From an uncultured Bacteroidales bacterium (lineage in GTDB: Bacteria > Bacteroidota > Bacteroidia > Bacteroidales > Paludibacteraceae), in assembly GCA_946617165.1 (NCBI GenBank), contig CAMOJP010000007.1, positions 1 to 42,295 on the forward strand: a DNA stretch of 42,295 bases, given 5' to 3'. The notes under the pieces were generated by a model. The model was not told where the DNA came from. It saw only the letters and a program-made list of their open reading frames with translations, and did no database searches. Below, piece after piece: positions 1 through 7,376 of this stretch. Position 1 is the first letter of the stretch, and each line of letters begins with the position of its first letter. Made by a program: the position numbers and the translations under genes.

Positions 1-480
1 TTCCGCCAAAATAAATATCCAGAAGCTGGAGAAGAGTATGTGAAAGCGTCACAGTTCATTGATGCTAAAAAAGACAAGCAAAAGGCTGCGCAGACATATC
101 ATAATTTAGGGAACAGCCTCTTCGCGCAGCAGCAGTACGACAAAGCAATTGCCGCATATCAGCAATCATTGCGAGCTAATCCGAAGGATAATGATACACG
201 CTACAACTTGGTAAAAGCGATGCAACTGCTCGAACAACAGCAACAACAGCAACAACAGCAGAACCAACAAAACCAAAATCAACAACAGCAACAAGAGCAA
301 CAACAAGAGCAGAATCAAGACCAACAACAGCAACAGCAAGAACAGCAACAGCAAGAACAACAAATGGATCAAGAGACTGCAGAACAAATCCTGCAAGCAT
401 TAGAACAAGACGAGCAGGAGACACAAGAAAAATTGCAACGTCAACAAGGCTCCAAACGCAGAGTTGAAAAAGAGTGGTAA
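1..480 (+). CDS. batC: BatC-like TPR protein with glutamine-rich tail (5' end outside window)
   Basis: The reading frame is open from base 1, so the gene begins upstream and 159 residues are visible; the GTG at 40 is an internal valine codon, not a start. Residues about 20-75 hold two TPR helices pairs (motifs YHNLGNSLFAQQQYDKAIAAY and NPKDNDTRYNLVKAM). They are followed by a run of about 45 residues that is almost all Gln with some Asn and Glu, and a short charged tail. The product is the TPR member of the Bat aerotolerance operon, whose proteins are thought to form a complex at the cytoplasmic membrane/periplasm; its molecular role is not settled. batD starts 4 bases after the stop, and batE follows, which supports the assignment. 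The glutamine tract is made of CAA/CAG repeats and could be length-variable. Confidence 0.85.
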   Translation, partial: FRQNKYPEAGEEYVKASQFIDAKKDKQKAAQTYHNLGNSLFAQQQYDKAIAAYQQSLRANPKDNDTRYNLVKAMQLLEQQQQQQQQQNQQNQNQQQQQEQQQEQNQDQQQQQQEQQQQEQQMDQETAEQILQALEQDEQETQEKLQRQQGSKRRVEKEW

Positions 481-484
481 GACT

Positions 485-2335
485 ATGACTAAACTAAGAT
501 ATATCTTAATAACACTATTCGCCCTAGTTATAGGCATTAGTTTACATTCAGAAGAGGTGGAGTTCCGCGCACAAGCGCCATCTCAGGTAGTGGTTGGCAA
601 ACCATTCCAACTAACCTATAGCATTAATCAGCGCGCAAAAGACTTACAGGCACCGGAGTTTACGGACTTCGATTATTTAGCAGGTCCCTACACCTCGCAG
701 TCTTCTTCGACCTCATTCGTTAACGGTAAGCGTACATCCTCCTTCCAACTGACATATACATATACGTTGATGGCGACGAAAGAAGGTTCGTTCACTATTC
801 AGCCGGCTAAAATTTCAGTAGGCAGCGACCGATATACTTCGAATGGGGTCCGTATTACCGTTCTGCCGGCAGATAATCCCCAACAACCATCATCTGTTGC
901 CGGACAGCAAGCCACAAGCAATACACAAACAGCTTCAACGGCATCTTCAACAAGTTCGGAGAATATCTTTGTACGCACAATCGTTAGTAAAACAAAAGTA
1001 CATGAACAAGAGGCTATTCTACTCTCATATAAACTATATTTTGCCGGTGTAGATGTAGCACAATTGACTAATAATACCAAACTTCCGGAATATACCGGTT
1101 TCCTAAAGCAAGACATTGAACAAGGAGAGATACAGACAGAATTAGAGCACTATAATGGTCGCAATTACCAGACAGCGACCCTATATCGCACACTACTCTA
1201 TCCGCAACACAGCGGAGATATTGTTATCGATCCGGCTACTTTCGAAGCCGTTCTACGCGTGCAAACCCGCGCACAAGTTCGTTCCATTTTTGATGATTTC
1301 TTCGGTTCGTATACCAATGTGACAAAGGCACTTAAGGCACCGGGGGTAACAATTCATGTACAATCTCTTCCGTCAGGCAAACCTGCAGGCTTCTCAGGGG
1401 GGGTAGGACGCTTTACGATGGCTTCTGCTATTTCCGGAACGGAACTTAAGACAAACGAAGCCGTTACAATCAAGATTGACATCCAAGGCACCGGTAACAT
1501 GAAGTTACTCAAGACCCCGACTGTTGACTGGCCGGAAGGTTTTGAAGCATATGATCCAAAAGTAAACAACAACTTCAAAACAACCACCAACGGCGTATCC
1601 GGTAAGAAAGAGATTGAATATCTGGCGATTCCTCGTGCAAGCGGAGACTATGTAATTCCGGCTATTGCCTACTCCTATTTCGACACCCAAGACAATCAAT
1701 ATAAGACGCTCCGTACTCCGGAATATACTCTGCACGTAATAAAAGGTTCCGGCGACTCAGATGCCACTCAAGCTGTAGTACAAAATTTCGTAAATAAAGA
1801 AGATGTGCAGCAGTTTGGTTCAGATATCCGCTATATTCACACGAATACCGACAAGACGAGGACTAAAGCAGAAAGCGGACTCGTTTTTGGCAGCCTAACC
1901 TACTGGATGTGTTACCTTATTCCTCTATTGCTTGCCATCGTGTTACTCATAGTCTTCCATAAGAAAATACGCGAGAATGCGGATCTCACCCGAGTACGCT
2001 ACAAGAAAGCCAATAAAGTAGCTCAAAAGCGTCTTAAGCAAGCTAAAAAATTGCTATCGGAAGGCAATAAGACCGCATTCTACGAAGAGATTGAGCGTGC
2101 AGCTGTCAGTTACCTGTCCGACCGTCTCTCTATTCCTACAGCCGATTTGAGCAAAGATAAAATTGCTGAGATTTTACGTAGCAAAAATATCAGTGAGGAA
2201 CTTATTCAACAAGCCACCGAAGTCGTTTCAACAGCAGAGTTTGCACGTTATGCGCCATCAGCCGACAGCCAAATGCAAACACTATATGACATGACAACGG
2301 AACTCATTAACCAACTTGAAAACCAGAACTTATGA
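485..2335 (+). CDS. batD: BatD, Bat operon membrane-anchored protein
   Basis: 616 residues. It has a signal peptide (MTKLRYILITLFALVIGIS), a large periplasmic beta-rich BatD region (about residues 25-480), one transmembrane helix near residue 485-505 (YWMCYLIPLLLAIVLLIVF), then a cytoplasmic lysine-rich helical tail. BatD (oxygen tolerance family) is a conserved part of Bacteroidota Bat operons and is linked to aerotolerance and stress survival; no enzymatic activity is known. I chose the ATG at 485 over an in-frame TTG at 464 because the TTG would overlap batC and would place charged residues in front of a normal signal peptide. The stop overlaps the batE start in an ATGA junction, so the two genes are translationally coupled. 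Confidence 0.9.
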   Translation: MTKLRYILITLFALVIGISLHSEEVEFRAQAPSQVVVGKPFQLTYSINQRAKDLQAPEFTDFDYLAGPYTSQSSSTSFVNGKRTSSFQLTYTYTLMATKEGSFTIQPAKISVGSDRYTSNGVRITVLPADNPQQPSSVAGQQATSNTQTASTASSTSSENIFVRTIVSKTKVHEQEAILLSYKLYFAGVDVAQLTNNTKLPEYTGFLKQDIEQGEIQTELEHYNGRNYQTATLYRTLLYPQHSGDIVIDPATFEAVLRVQTRAQVRSIFDDFFGSYTNVTKALKAPGVTIHVQSLPSGKPAGFSGGVGRFTMASAISGTELKTNEAVTIKIDIQGTGNMKLLKTPTVDWPEGFEAYDPKVNNNFKTTTNGVSGKKEIEYLAIPRASGDYVIPAIAYSYFDTQDNQYKTLRTPEYTLHVIKGSGDSDATQAVVQNFVNKEDVQQFGSDIRYIHTNTDKTRTKAESGLVFGSLTYWMCYLIPLLLAIVLLIVFHKKIRENADLTRVRYKKANKVAQKRLKQAKKLLSEGNKTAFYEEIERAAVSYLSDRLSIPTADLSKDKIAEILRSKNISEELIQQATEVVSTAEFARYAPSADSQMQTLYDMTTELINQLENQNL

Positions 2336-3039
2336 AACTGTTATTAGTAATATTAGTAACGCTATTGAGCGAGGCTAACCAATTATATTCAGACGGCAGC
2401 TATGCCGAAGCTGCAAAAGCCTATGAAGAAATCATTGCAGAGCAACCAAATTCAGAAGCATATTACAACTTAGGTAATGCTTATTTTAAACAAGACGAGT
2501 TAGCTCAAGCTATTCTCGCTTATGAGCGCTGTCTGCGTTTGGATCCTCGTAATAAAGATGCCAAATATAATCTTGCCTTTGCACAATCACGCATAATTGA
2601 TAATGTGGAGGATAATCAAGCTTTCTTTATCAAGTCATGGTTACAAGCCATTCGCAATACGCTGCGTGAGAAAACGTGGATGAATATCAGTATTATTACG
2701 TTTCTTTTGGTCCTAATCGGTTTCCTACTCTTTGCTTTAAGTAAAGAGCAGTGGTTGCGTAAGACAGCTTTCTACGTTGCACTTGTATCCTTGATTATCT
2801 CTATTAGTTCTTGCGCTAATGCCGGTAGTCTTCATCGCAGAGATAATCTCCGCCAAGAGGCTATCATTACACAAGGAATCGTGAACGTCAAAGCTTCTCC
2901 AGACCGCTCGGGGACGGAGTTATTCACTTTACACGAAGGGACAAAGGTAACTATTCATGAGACCTTAGGCGATTGGTGTAACATCCATGTCGGGAATAAC
3001 GTCGGTTGGATGAAAATCAGTTCATTAGAGCGTATTTAA
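2332..3039 (+). CDS. batE: BatE, TPR and SH3 domain protein
   Basis: 235 residues. The N-terminus is a short hydrophobic segment (MKLLLVILVTLLSE), followed by two TPRs (about residues 15-85; YYNLGNAYFKQDELAQAILAYERCL), two transmembrane helices (about 117-134 and 145-163), and a C-terminal bacterial SH3 domain (about 175-235; VNVKASPDRSGTELFTLHEG ... GWMKI). This TPR-TM-SH3b order is typical of BatE. It overlaps batD by ATGA at 2332-2335 and ends the operon. Its stop codon interlocks with that of the opposite-strand GSCFA gene, leaving no intergenic room for a terminator. Confidence 0.88.
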   Translation: MKLLLVILVTLLSEANQLYSDGSYAEAAKAYEEIIAEQPNSEAYYNLGNAYFKQDELAQAILAYERCLRLDPRNKDAKYNLAFAQSRIIDNVEDNQAFFIKSWLQAIRNTLREKTWMNISIITFLLVLIGFLLFALSKEQWLRKTAFYVALVSLIISISSCANAGSLHRRDNLRQEAIITQGIVNVKASPDRSGTELFTLHEGTKVTIHETLGDWCNIHVGNNVGWMKISSLERI

Positions 3040-3836
3040 GTCAGCCACGGATAAACATCTTTAAGCGCACGGAATTGTTGTTCTGTGCGCTTTTTGAATG
3101 CTGAATCTTCTGCGCTTCCGGGATGTAAAGAACGATGATTACGATTAAGCCATAAACTATGCAATTTATCCATCTCCTGTTGCGTAGCAGTAGAAACGAA
3201 CACATGCACAAACTGCTGCCATATATAGGATACAGTTACTGCACTGGGATGAAGCATATCGTCAGCATAAAAACGGTAGTCTCGCAGTTCGTCCATAACA
3301 ATTTCGTAGGCAGGAAAATAAAGTGGTTTTTGCAATACGGAATCGTAAGAGATATTGACCAACCGCTCTACGGCTAATTGTAATACAGATTTACTCAGAT
3401 TATTCTCGTGCAAACCATCCTTAATATGCCGTATAGGAGAAATGGTAAAAATAAAGCGTTTGTCAGCATACTTCTCTACAATAGGCTGCCATAACGCTAT
3501 GATTTCTTCAATTCTCAATCGGCGACGGATAAAGTCCGAAGCCGGACGCTTGCAGCAATTATCAACGACCTCATTAGTTGCTTTATCCACATAAACCCAT
3601 GCGGTACCAAAAGTGACGATAATCACATCTGCCATAGGTGCAACATCGTCTATATGATGCGCAACAGAAACAGGGTTATAGAGCGTACCGGTCGGATTGC
3701 ATGTGACTTGGAAATAATACTCCTCCATCTTATGGGCAATATTATCACTAAAGCAGGAACCTAAAAGGGCTATTTTATCCTTATACGCTATTTGCCATGA
3801 AGCGGCAGAAATATCTACAATAGTGCGAAAGTTCAT
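3036..3836 (-). CDS. GSCFA domain protein
   Basis: 266 residues. The family-naming motif is present near the N-terminus (LLGSCFSDNI, about residues 24-33). Further conserved segments are NPTGTLYNP, VTFGTAWVY and TISPIRH. GSCFA proteins belong to the SGNH-hydrolase-like superfamily, with the Ser/Asp-type block at GSCFSDN, and are widespread in Bacteroidota; the substrate is unknown. No signal peptide is seen, so the protein is probably cytoplasmic. Its ATG overlaps the stop of the upstream permease gene by one base (TAATG), so the two are read as an operon. It converges on batE, with overlapping stop codons. Confidence 0.85.
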   Translation of the reverse strand: MNFRTIVDISAASWQIAYKDKIALLGSCFSDNIAHKMEEYYFQVTCNPTGTLYNPVSVAHHIDDVAPMADVIIVTFGTAWVYVDKATNEVVDNCCKRPASDFIRRRLRIEEIIALWQPIVEKYADKRFIFTISPIRHIKDGLHENNLSKSVLQLAVERLVNISYDSVLQKPLYFPAYEIVMDELRDYRFYADDMLHPSAVTVSYIWQQFVHVFVSTATQQEMDKLHSLWLNRNHRSLHPGSAEDSAFKKRTEQQFRALKDVYPWLT

Positions 3837-5056
3837 TATTCAAAACGCATTACCTGTGAAGGACTGATTTTAGTTATAATAGCGGATGGTGCCAATAGAA
3901 TAAGCGCCGAAATTAGTATCGTACCAATATTAAGCAACAACAACCATCCTACCGGAAAGGCGATAGGCACATAGTTGACGTAGTATGTAGTTGCATCCAA
4001 TGGCAAGAAATGTCCCCAATACTGAATTGCACATATCGCTAAACCAAGAATATTACCCCATAAAACCCCTTTACCAATAAGCATTAGACCTTGCACGACA
4101 AACACTCCGCGCACCTGCTTATTTGAAGCACCAAGAGCTTTCAGCACTCCCACTAATTGGATTGAGTCCAATATCAGTATTATCAAACCCGAAATAATAT
4201 TAAAACCTGATACGGCTAACATTAACAGAATTATAATTATAACATTCATGTCCAGCAGATCAAGCCAGGAGAATATCTGTGGATTGAGTTGTTCTAATGT
4301 TTCCATATAATAGCCGTTACCTTCTTCATCAAAGCGATTGGCTGTAGCAAAGAACACATTATCAGACGCCTCATAAAGATTTCGAAGATTATCTACTCTA
4401 AGTTCTATACCTGAAATCTGATTATCACTCCACCCGTTTAGACGACGCACCACATTCATATCACCTAATATAAATCGTTCGTCAAAGTCTGTAAAACCGG
4501 TACGATAGATGCCGCATATAACGAATTTACGCACTTTAACGCTCTCACCGACGAAATAACTCAGAATCTGATCCCCCACATTCAGAGTCATCAAATCGCA
4601 CAGACGCCGAGAAAGTAGCACTTCGTTTTCATTTTCAGGCAAACGGCCTTCTATGAGATTATCCGAGAAATAATCCCAATAGGTAGTCCCCTTAAAGACA
4701 ATTCCCTGAAAATCCTCATCTGTCTTGATAATTCCGGGTTTTGTTACGAAGGTATTGACACTTGCAATATGGGGAATTTGTGCGAGAGATTGCATCATCG
4801 AATCTGAAACACTAATCGGGCTTAACTCAAACGTATTATTATTCTCAAAGTTGACGATTCTCAAATGAGCCGCAAAACCGACCACTTTATCCGTAACCGT
4901 TTGCTTAAAGCCTACAACGACGCAAACAGTTATAATCATCACCATCACCCCGATAATCAAACCAGCCAAAGCGACACGAACGGCAGGGCGAGAGGATTTT
5001 CCTTCGTCTTGCTGCATAAAGTATAATCTTTCTGCTATAAATCGTTCAAATCGCAT
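3836..5056 (-). CDS. FtsX-like ABC transporter permease (LolC/LolE type)
   Basis: 406 residues with the MacB/FtsX permease layout: a first transmembrane helix (about residues 27-50, VALAGLIIGVMVMIITVCVVVGF), a long periplasmic domain (about 55-270), and three C-terminal helices (about 270-300, 315-340 and 360-395). The start FERFIAERLYF and the segment ALGASNKQVRGVFVVQGLMLIG match LolC/LolE lipoprotein-release permeases. The family extracts lipoproteins from the inner membrane for transfer to the outer membrane, or acts in similar mechanotransmission. No ATPase gene lies next to it, so its LolD-like partner must be elsewhere. It is co-transcribed with the GSCFA gene through a one-base overlap. 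Confidence 0.85.
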   Translation of the reverse strand: MRFERFIAERLYFMQQDEGKSSRPAVRVALAGLIIGVMVMIITVCVVVGFKQTVTDKVVGFAAHLRIVNFENNNTFELSPISVSDSMMQSLAQIPHIASVNTFVTKPGIIKTDEDFQGIVFKGTTYWDYFSDNLIEGRLPENENEVLLSRRLCDLMTLNVGDQILSYFVGESVKVRKFVICGIYRTGFTDFDERFILGDMNVVRRLNGWSDNQISGIELRVDNLRNLYEASDNVFFATANRFDEEGNGYYMETLEQLNPQIFSWLDLLDMNVIIIILLMLAVSGFNIISGLIILILDSIQLVGVLKALGASNKQVRGVFVVQGLMLIGKGVLWGNILGLAICAIQYWGHFLPLDATTYYVNYVPIAFPVGWLLLLNIGTILISALILLAPSAIITKISPSQVMRFE

Positions 5057-5119
5057 ATTTTTAATCTTTTTTTTATTGTCTTAGCGTATATGGCACACTT
5101 TTTGTACCCAATTTGGCAT

Positions 5120-5518
5120 ATGAAGTACTTCTACTTGGTTCTCATATTTATTTCCCTTTCGGTGGCAGTTAATGCGCGCCCTGTTGTTGATGTGGACCAA
5201 CCTCAACGTACTCCGGAGGAGATAGCTCGTAAACAGACTTTTATGTTAGTTCGAGAGCTAAGTTTAACCGATAGTGTTGTTATTGACAGCCTTTACCGTA
5301 TAAACTTGCGTCATAATAAGCGTCGTATGAATAATAACATTACTCGTGCAGAGCAGTACAGCGGGATGCAAGAATTCATCAATGAGTTGCGCGGTATTCT
5401 TACCCCCGACCAGTTCCAGCGTTTTATGAACAACAAGGCGGATGCACCTCGCCATCCACACGCTTCTTATATTCCTTCTCGACCAGATTCAACACCGCGT
5501 AGACAACCAATGCCATAA
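5120..5518 (+). CDS. Small periplasmic protein with LTxxQ motif (Spy/CpxP-like)
   Basis: 132 residues. The ATG at 5120 gives a clean signal peptide (MKYFYLVLIFISLSVAVNA); an in-frame ATG at 5090 would add ten residues that spoil it. The mature part is helical and charged, and has a single LTPDQFQRFM, the motif type of Spy/CpxP-like and related Bacteroidota periplasmic proteins; a true Spy has two such motifs. A role in envelope stress or chaperoning is inference only. The proline- and arginine-rich C-terminal tail is coded in a 95-base antisense overlap with the PAP2 gene. No clear TAnnTTTG promoter was found before it. Confidence 0.65.
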   Translation: MKYFYLVLIFISLSVAVNARPVVDVDQPQRTPEEIARKQTFMLVRELSLTDSVVIDSLYRINLRHNKRRMNNNITRAEQYSGMQEFINELRGILTPDQFQRFMNNKADAPRHPHASYIPSRPDSTPRRQPMP

Positions 5519-6023
5519 CACTTCCCACAACTAATCCGCCAAGTATATCACCCGGATAGTGAACCCCCAAATACATTCTGCTATAGCAATTAAGTGCTAC
5601 ATATATCATCAGCCACCAACCTTGGTGGTTTATTTTTTTCCATATAAGAGAGAATAACACTGCCAAAGACATTGTATTTGCGGCGTGTGAACTAACAAAT
5701 CCATACAGACCACCTACGTAACCGTTAACGATATGTACCAACCCTTCTAATGTAGGTTCATGCGTCGGACGAGGACGACAAATCCAATGTTTAATTAATC
5801 CTGAAGAGATATAGTCGCTTAGCCCGACGGCTAACACTAAAGCCATAGTATATACAAGTCCTTTCTTCCAACCGAACTTCATTATTAAAAGTCCTATAAG
5901 AAACGCATATAAAGGTATCCACACCCAAGACTGGCTGACATACCACATGATATAATCCAGCCACTCTGTATGGGCACCATTAATGCCCAATAACCACGAC
6001 TTATCTATTTCGATGATGCCCAT
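5424..6023 (-). CDS. PAP2-family membrane phosphatase
   Basis: 199 residues with about five or six transmembrane helices. All three phosphatase signature blocks are present: K-x6-RP (KHWICRPRP), a serine-histidine block (VSSHA in place of PSGH) and SR-x5-H-x3-D (SRMYLGVHYPGD). The family dephosphorylates lipid phosphates; a bacterial enzyme of this size is often an undecaprenyl-pyrophosphate or phosphatidylglycerophosphate phosphatase, and the sequence alone does not decide which. The start overlaps the end of rsmE by 19 bases. The C-terminal 30 residues after the last helix overlap the 3' end of the opposite-strand LTxxQ gene. Confidence 0.85.
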   Translation of the reverse strand: MGIIEIDKSWLLGINGAHTEWLDYIMWYVSQSWVWIPLYAFLIGLLIMKFGWKKGLVYTMALVLAVGLSDYISSGLIKHWICRPRPTHEPTLEGLVHIVNGYVGGLYGFVSSHAANTMSLAVLFSLIWKKINHQGWWLMIYVALNCYSRMYLGVHYPGDILGGLVVGSVMALVVYAVLNLVEKEYKKRVDGEVHPPCCS

Positions 6024-6730
6024 AAGTTACATATATGACACGCAACTATTCCAGCCGTTTCCGTACGCAATCTACTCTGCCCGAGACTCACAGGAACAAA
6101 ACCATTATCAAGCGCTAAGGCTATCTCCTGCTCGCTGAAATCGCCTTCCGGTCCAATCATTACCACTACACTCTTATCCGGCACAACTTCATTCTTCAAC
6201 TCGCGTTTATCTTCTTTATAACAGTGAGCAATAAAACGTGTTTCTTCTTGTGTATTACGTATAAACTCCATACAATTTGTCATCTCGTTAAGTTTGGGTA
6301 GATATGGAGTCAGAGATTGTTTTGCCGCACTAAGAATAATCTTTTCCAATCTGTCAATACGCAGTTGTTTACGTTCAGAGAACCGACAAAAGAGCGGAGT
6401 TATCTCATCAACCCCAATTTCCGTACATTTCTCTATAAACCACTCCATCCGCTCAATATTTTTCGTAGGAGCAATAGCTATATGGATATAATTCGAATGG
6501 TGTTTAGCTTGTTTCTCAGCTGTCCGAATGATGAATTCACAATGTTTCGGATTAGGATTTGTTATCTCTGCCGTATATGTCATTCCCTGACCATTGGTAA
6601 GTAGTATCTCGTCGCCACGTGTATAGCGCAGCACTCTGATGCAGTGTCCCGATTCCTCACTATCAAGACTAAACGGCATTCCAATCAAGCTCTCATCACC
6701 GATAATATGTGGAGTATAGAACAAGTACAT
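6005..6730 (-). CDS. rsmE: RsmE, 16S rRNA (uracil1498-N3)-methyltransferase
   Basis: 241 residues, the usual length. SPOUT-fold signatures are at the C-terminal end: MIGPEGDFSEQEI and LGQSRLRTETAGI, which form the SAM-binding trefoil knot. The N-terminal PUA-like part includes HCIRVLRYTRGDEILLTNG. The enzyme methylates N3 of U1498 in 16S rRNA. I chose the ATG at 6730 because it overlaps the stop of the upstream flavoprotein gene (TAATG) and gives the normal N-terminus MYLFYTPHI; the longer frame would start inside that gene. It sits mid-operon between the flavoprotein and the PAP2 phosphatase. Confidence 0.95.
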   Translation of the reverse strand: MYLFYTPHIIGDESLIGMPFSLDSEESGHCIRVLRYTRGDEILLTNGQGMTYTAEITNPNPKHCEFIIRTAEKQAKHHSNYIHIAIAPTKNIERMEWFIEKCTEIGVDEITPLFCRFSERKQLRIDRLEKIILSAAKQSLTPYLPKLNEMTNCMEFIRNTQEETRFIAHCYKEDKRELKNEVVPDKSVVVMIGPEGDFSEQEIALALDNGFVPVSLGQSRLRTETAGIVACHICNLWASSK

Positions 6731-7293
6731 TATTGGAGTTTTTTGAGCAACCACGCCATATTGCCGGCTAAAGTGCGCATCGTTTGAATTCCTTCTGCAT
6801 CGTTATTCACTTCCCCCTTCTCCCGACCATAAGCTATATTCCAATATTGGGAAGTAACGATAGGCATATTAAGCAATTGGAACGGCATTTCCATCGTTTG
6901 TACAGCAGCAGTAGCACCACCTCTACGGCACACCGCAATAACAGCAACGGGCTTACGCTGAGCCTGAGCACCACCAGAATAAAGCATACGTTGAACAAGG
7001 GAAAGTAATGTGCCGTTAGGCTGACCATAGTAAACCGGCGAAGCAATAACCAGACCGTCGGCTTGAGCAAGACGTTCTATCGCTTCATTGCACAGGTCGT
7101 CATTAAAGACGCAGTGTCCTAAATTCTTGGTTCGGCACTGATTACAAGCGATGCAACCACGGACTTGTTTAGTACCAATCTCTATCATATCGGTTTCTAC
7201 ACCTTGCTTATGAAGTTCATTCGCAACTTCTGTAAGAGCGATGTGAGTATTTCCCTCCCGACGAGGGCTTCCGTTAATTAGTAAGACTTTCAT
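6730..7293 (-). CDS. NADPH-dependent FMN reductase / flavodoxin-fold protein
   Basis: 187 residues. It begins KVLLINGSPRREGNTHIAL, the phosphate-binding loop of the flavodoxin-like FMN reductase family (GSPR-x-GNT). It has a cysteine pair C-x2-C in GCIACNQC, common in this branch of iron-sulfur flavoprotein-like reductases, and a second conserved block IASPVYYGQPNGTLLSLVQRM. It probably binds FMN and reduces quinones or other electron acceptors; the substrate is unknown. The ATG at 7293 is preferred to a TTG two codons upstream. It is the first gene of a three-gene operon with rsmE and the PAP2 gene, read from the promoter at 7323-7354. Confidence 0.85.
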   Translation of the reverse strand: MKVLLINGSPRREGNTHIALTEVANELHKQGVETDMIEIGTKQVRGCIACNQCRTKNLGHCVFNDDLCNEAIERLAQADGLVIASPVYYGQPNGTLLSLVQRMLYSGGAQAQRKPVAVIAVCRRGGATAAVQTMEMPFQLLNMPIVTSQYWNIAYGREKGEVNNDAEGIQTMRTLAGNMAWLLKKLQ

Positions 7294-7322
7294 TCTCAAT
7301 TTTATAATTACTTTTCAGCCTG

Positions 7323-7354
7323 CAAAGGTAGTATTTTTATTTGGATTGGGCAAA
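7323..7354 (-). promoter_or_regulatory. Bacteroidota housekeeping promoter for the flavoprotein-rsmE-PAP2 operon
   Basis: On the minus strand the -33 box TTTG (7351-7354) lies exactly 20 bases before the -7 box TACCTTTG (7323-7330). It sits 30 bases before the ATG at 7293. This matches the TTTG/TAnnTTTG consensus of the Bacteroidota primary sigma factor. Confidence 0.85.
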
Positions 7355-7376
7355 TAAAAAACGCTTAAAGGTTATT

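Noticed and set aside
166..424. Leucine/valine-rich frames on the minus strand
   Set aside because: They are the antisense of the CAA/CAG tract of batC and have no gene features.
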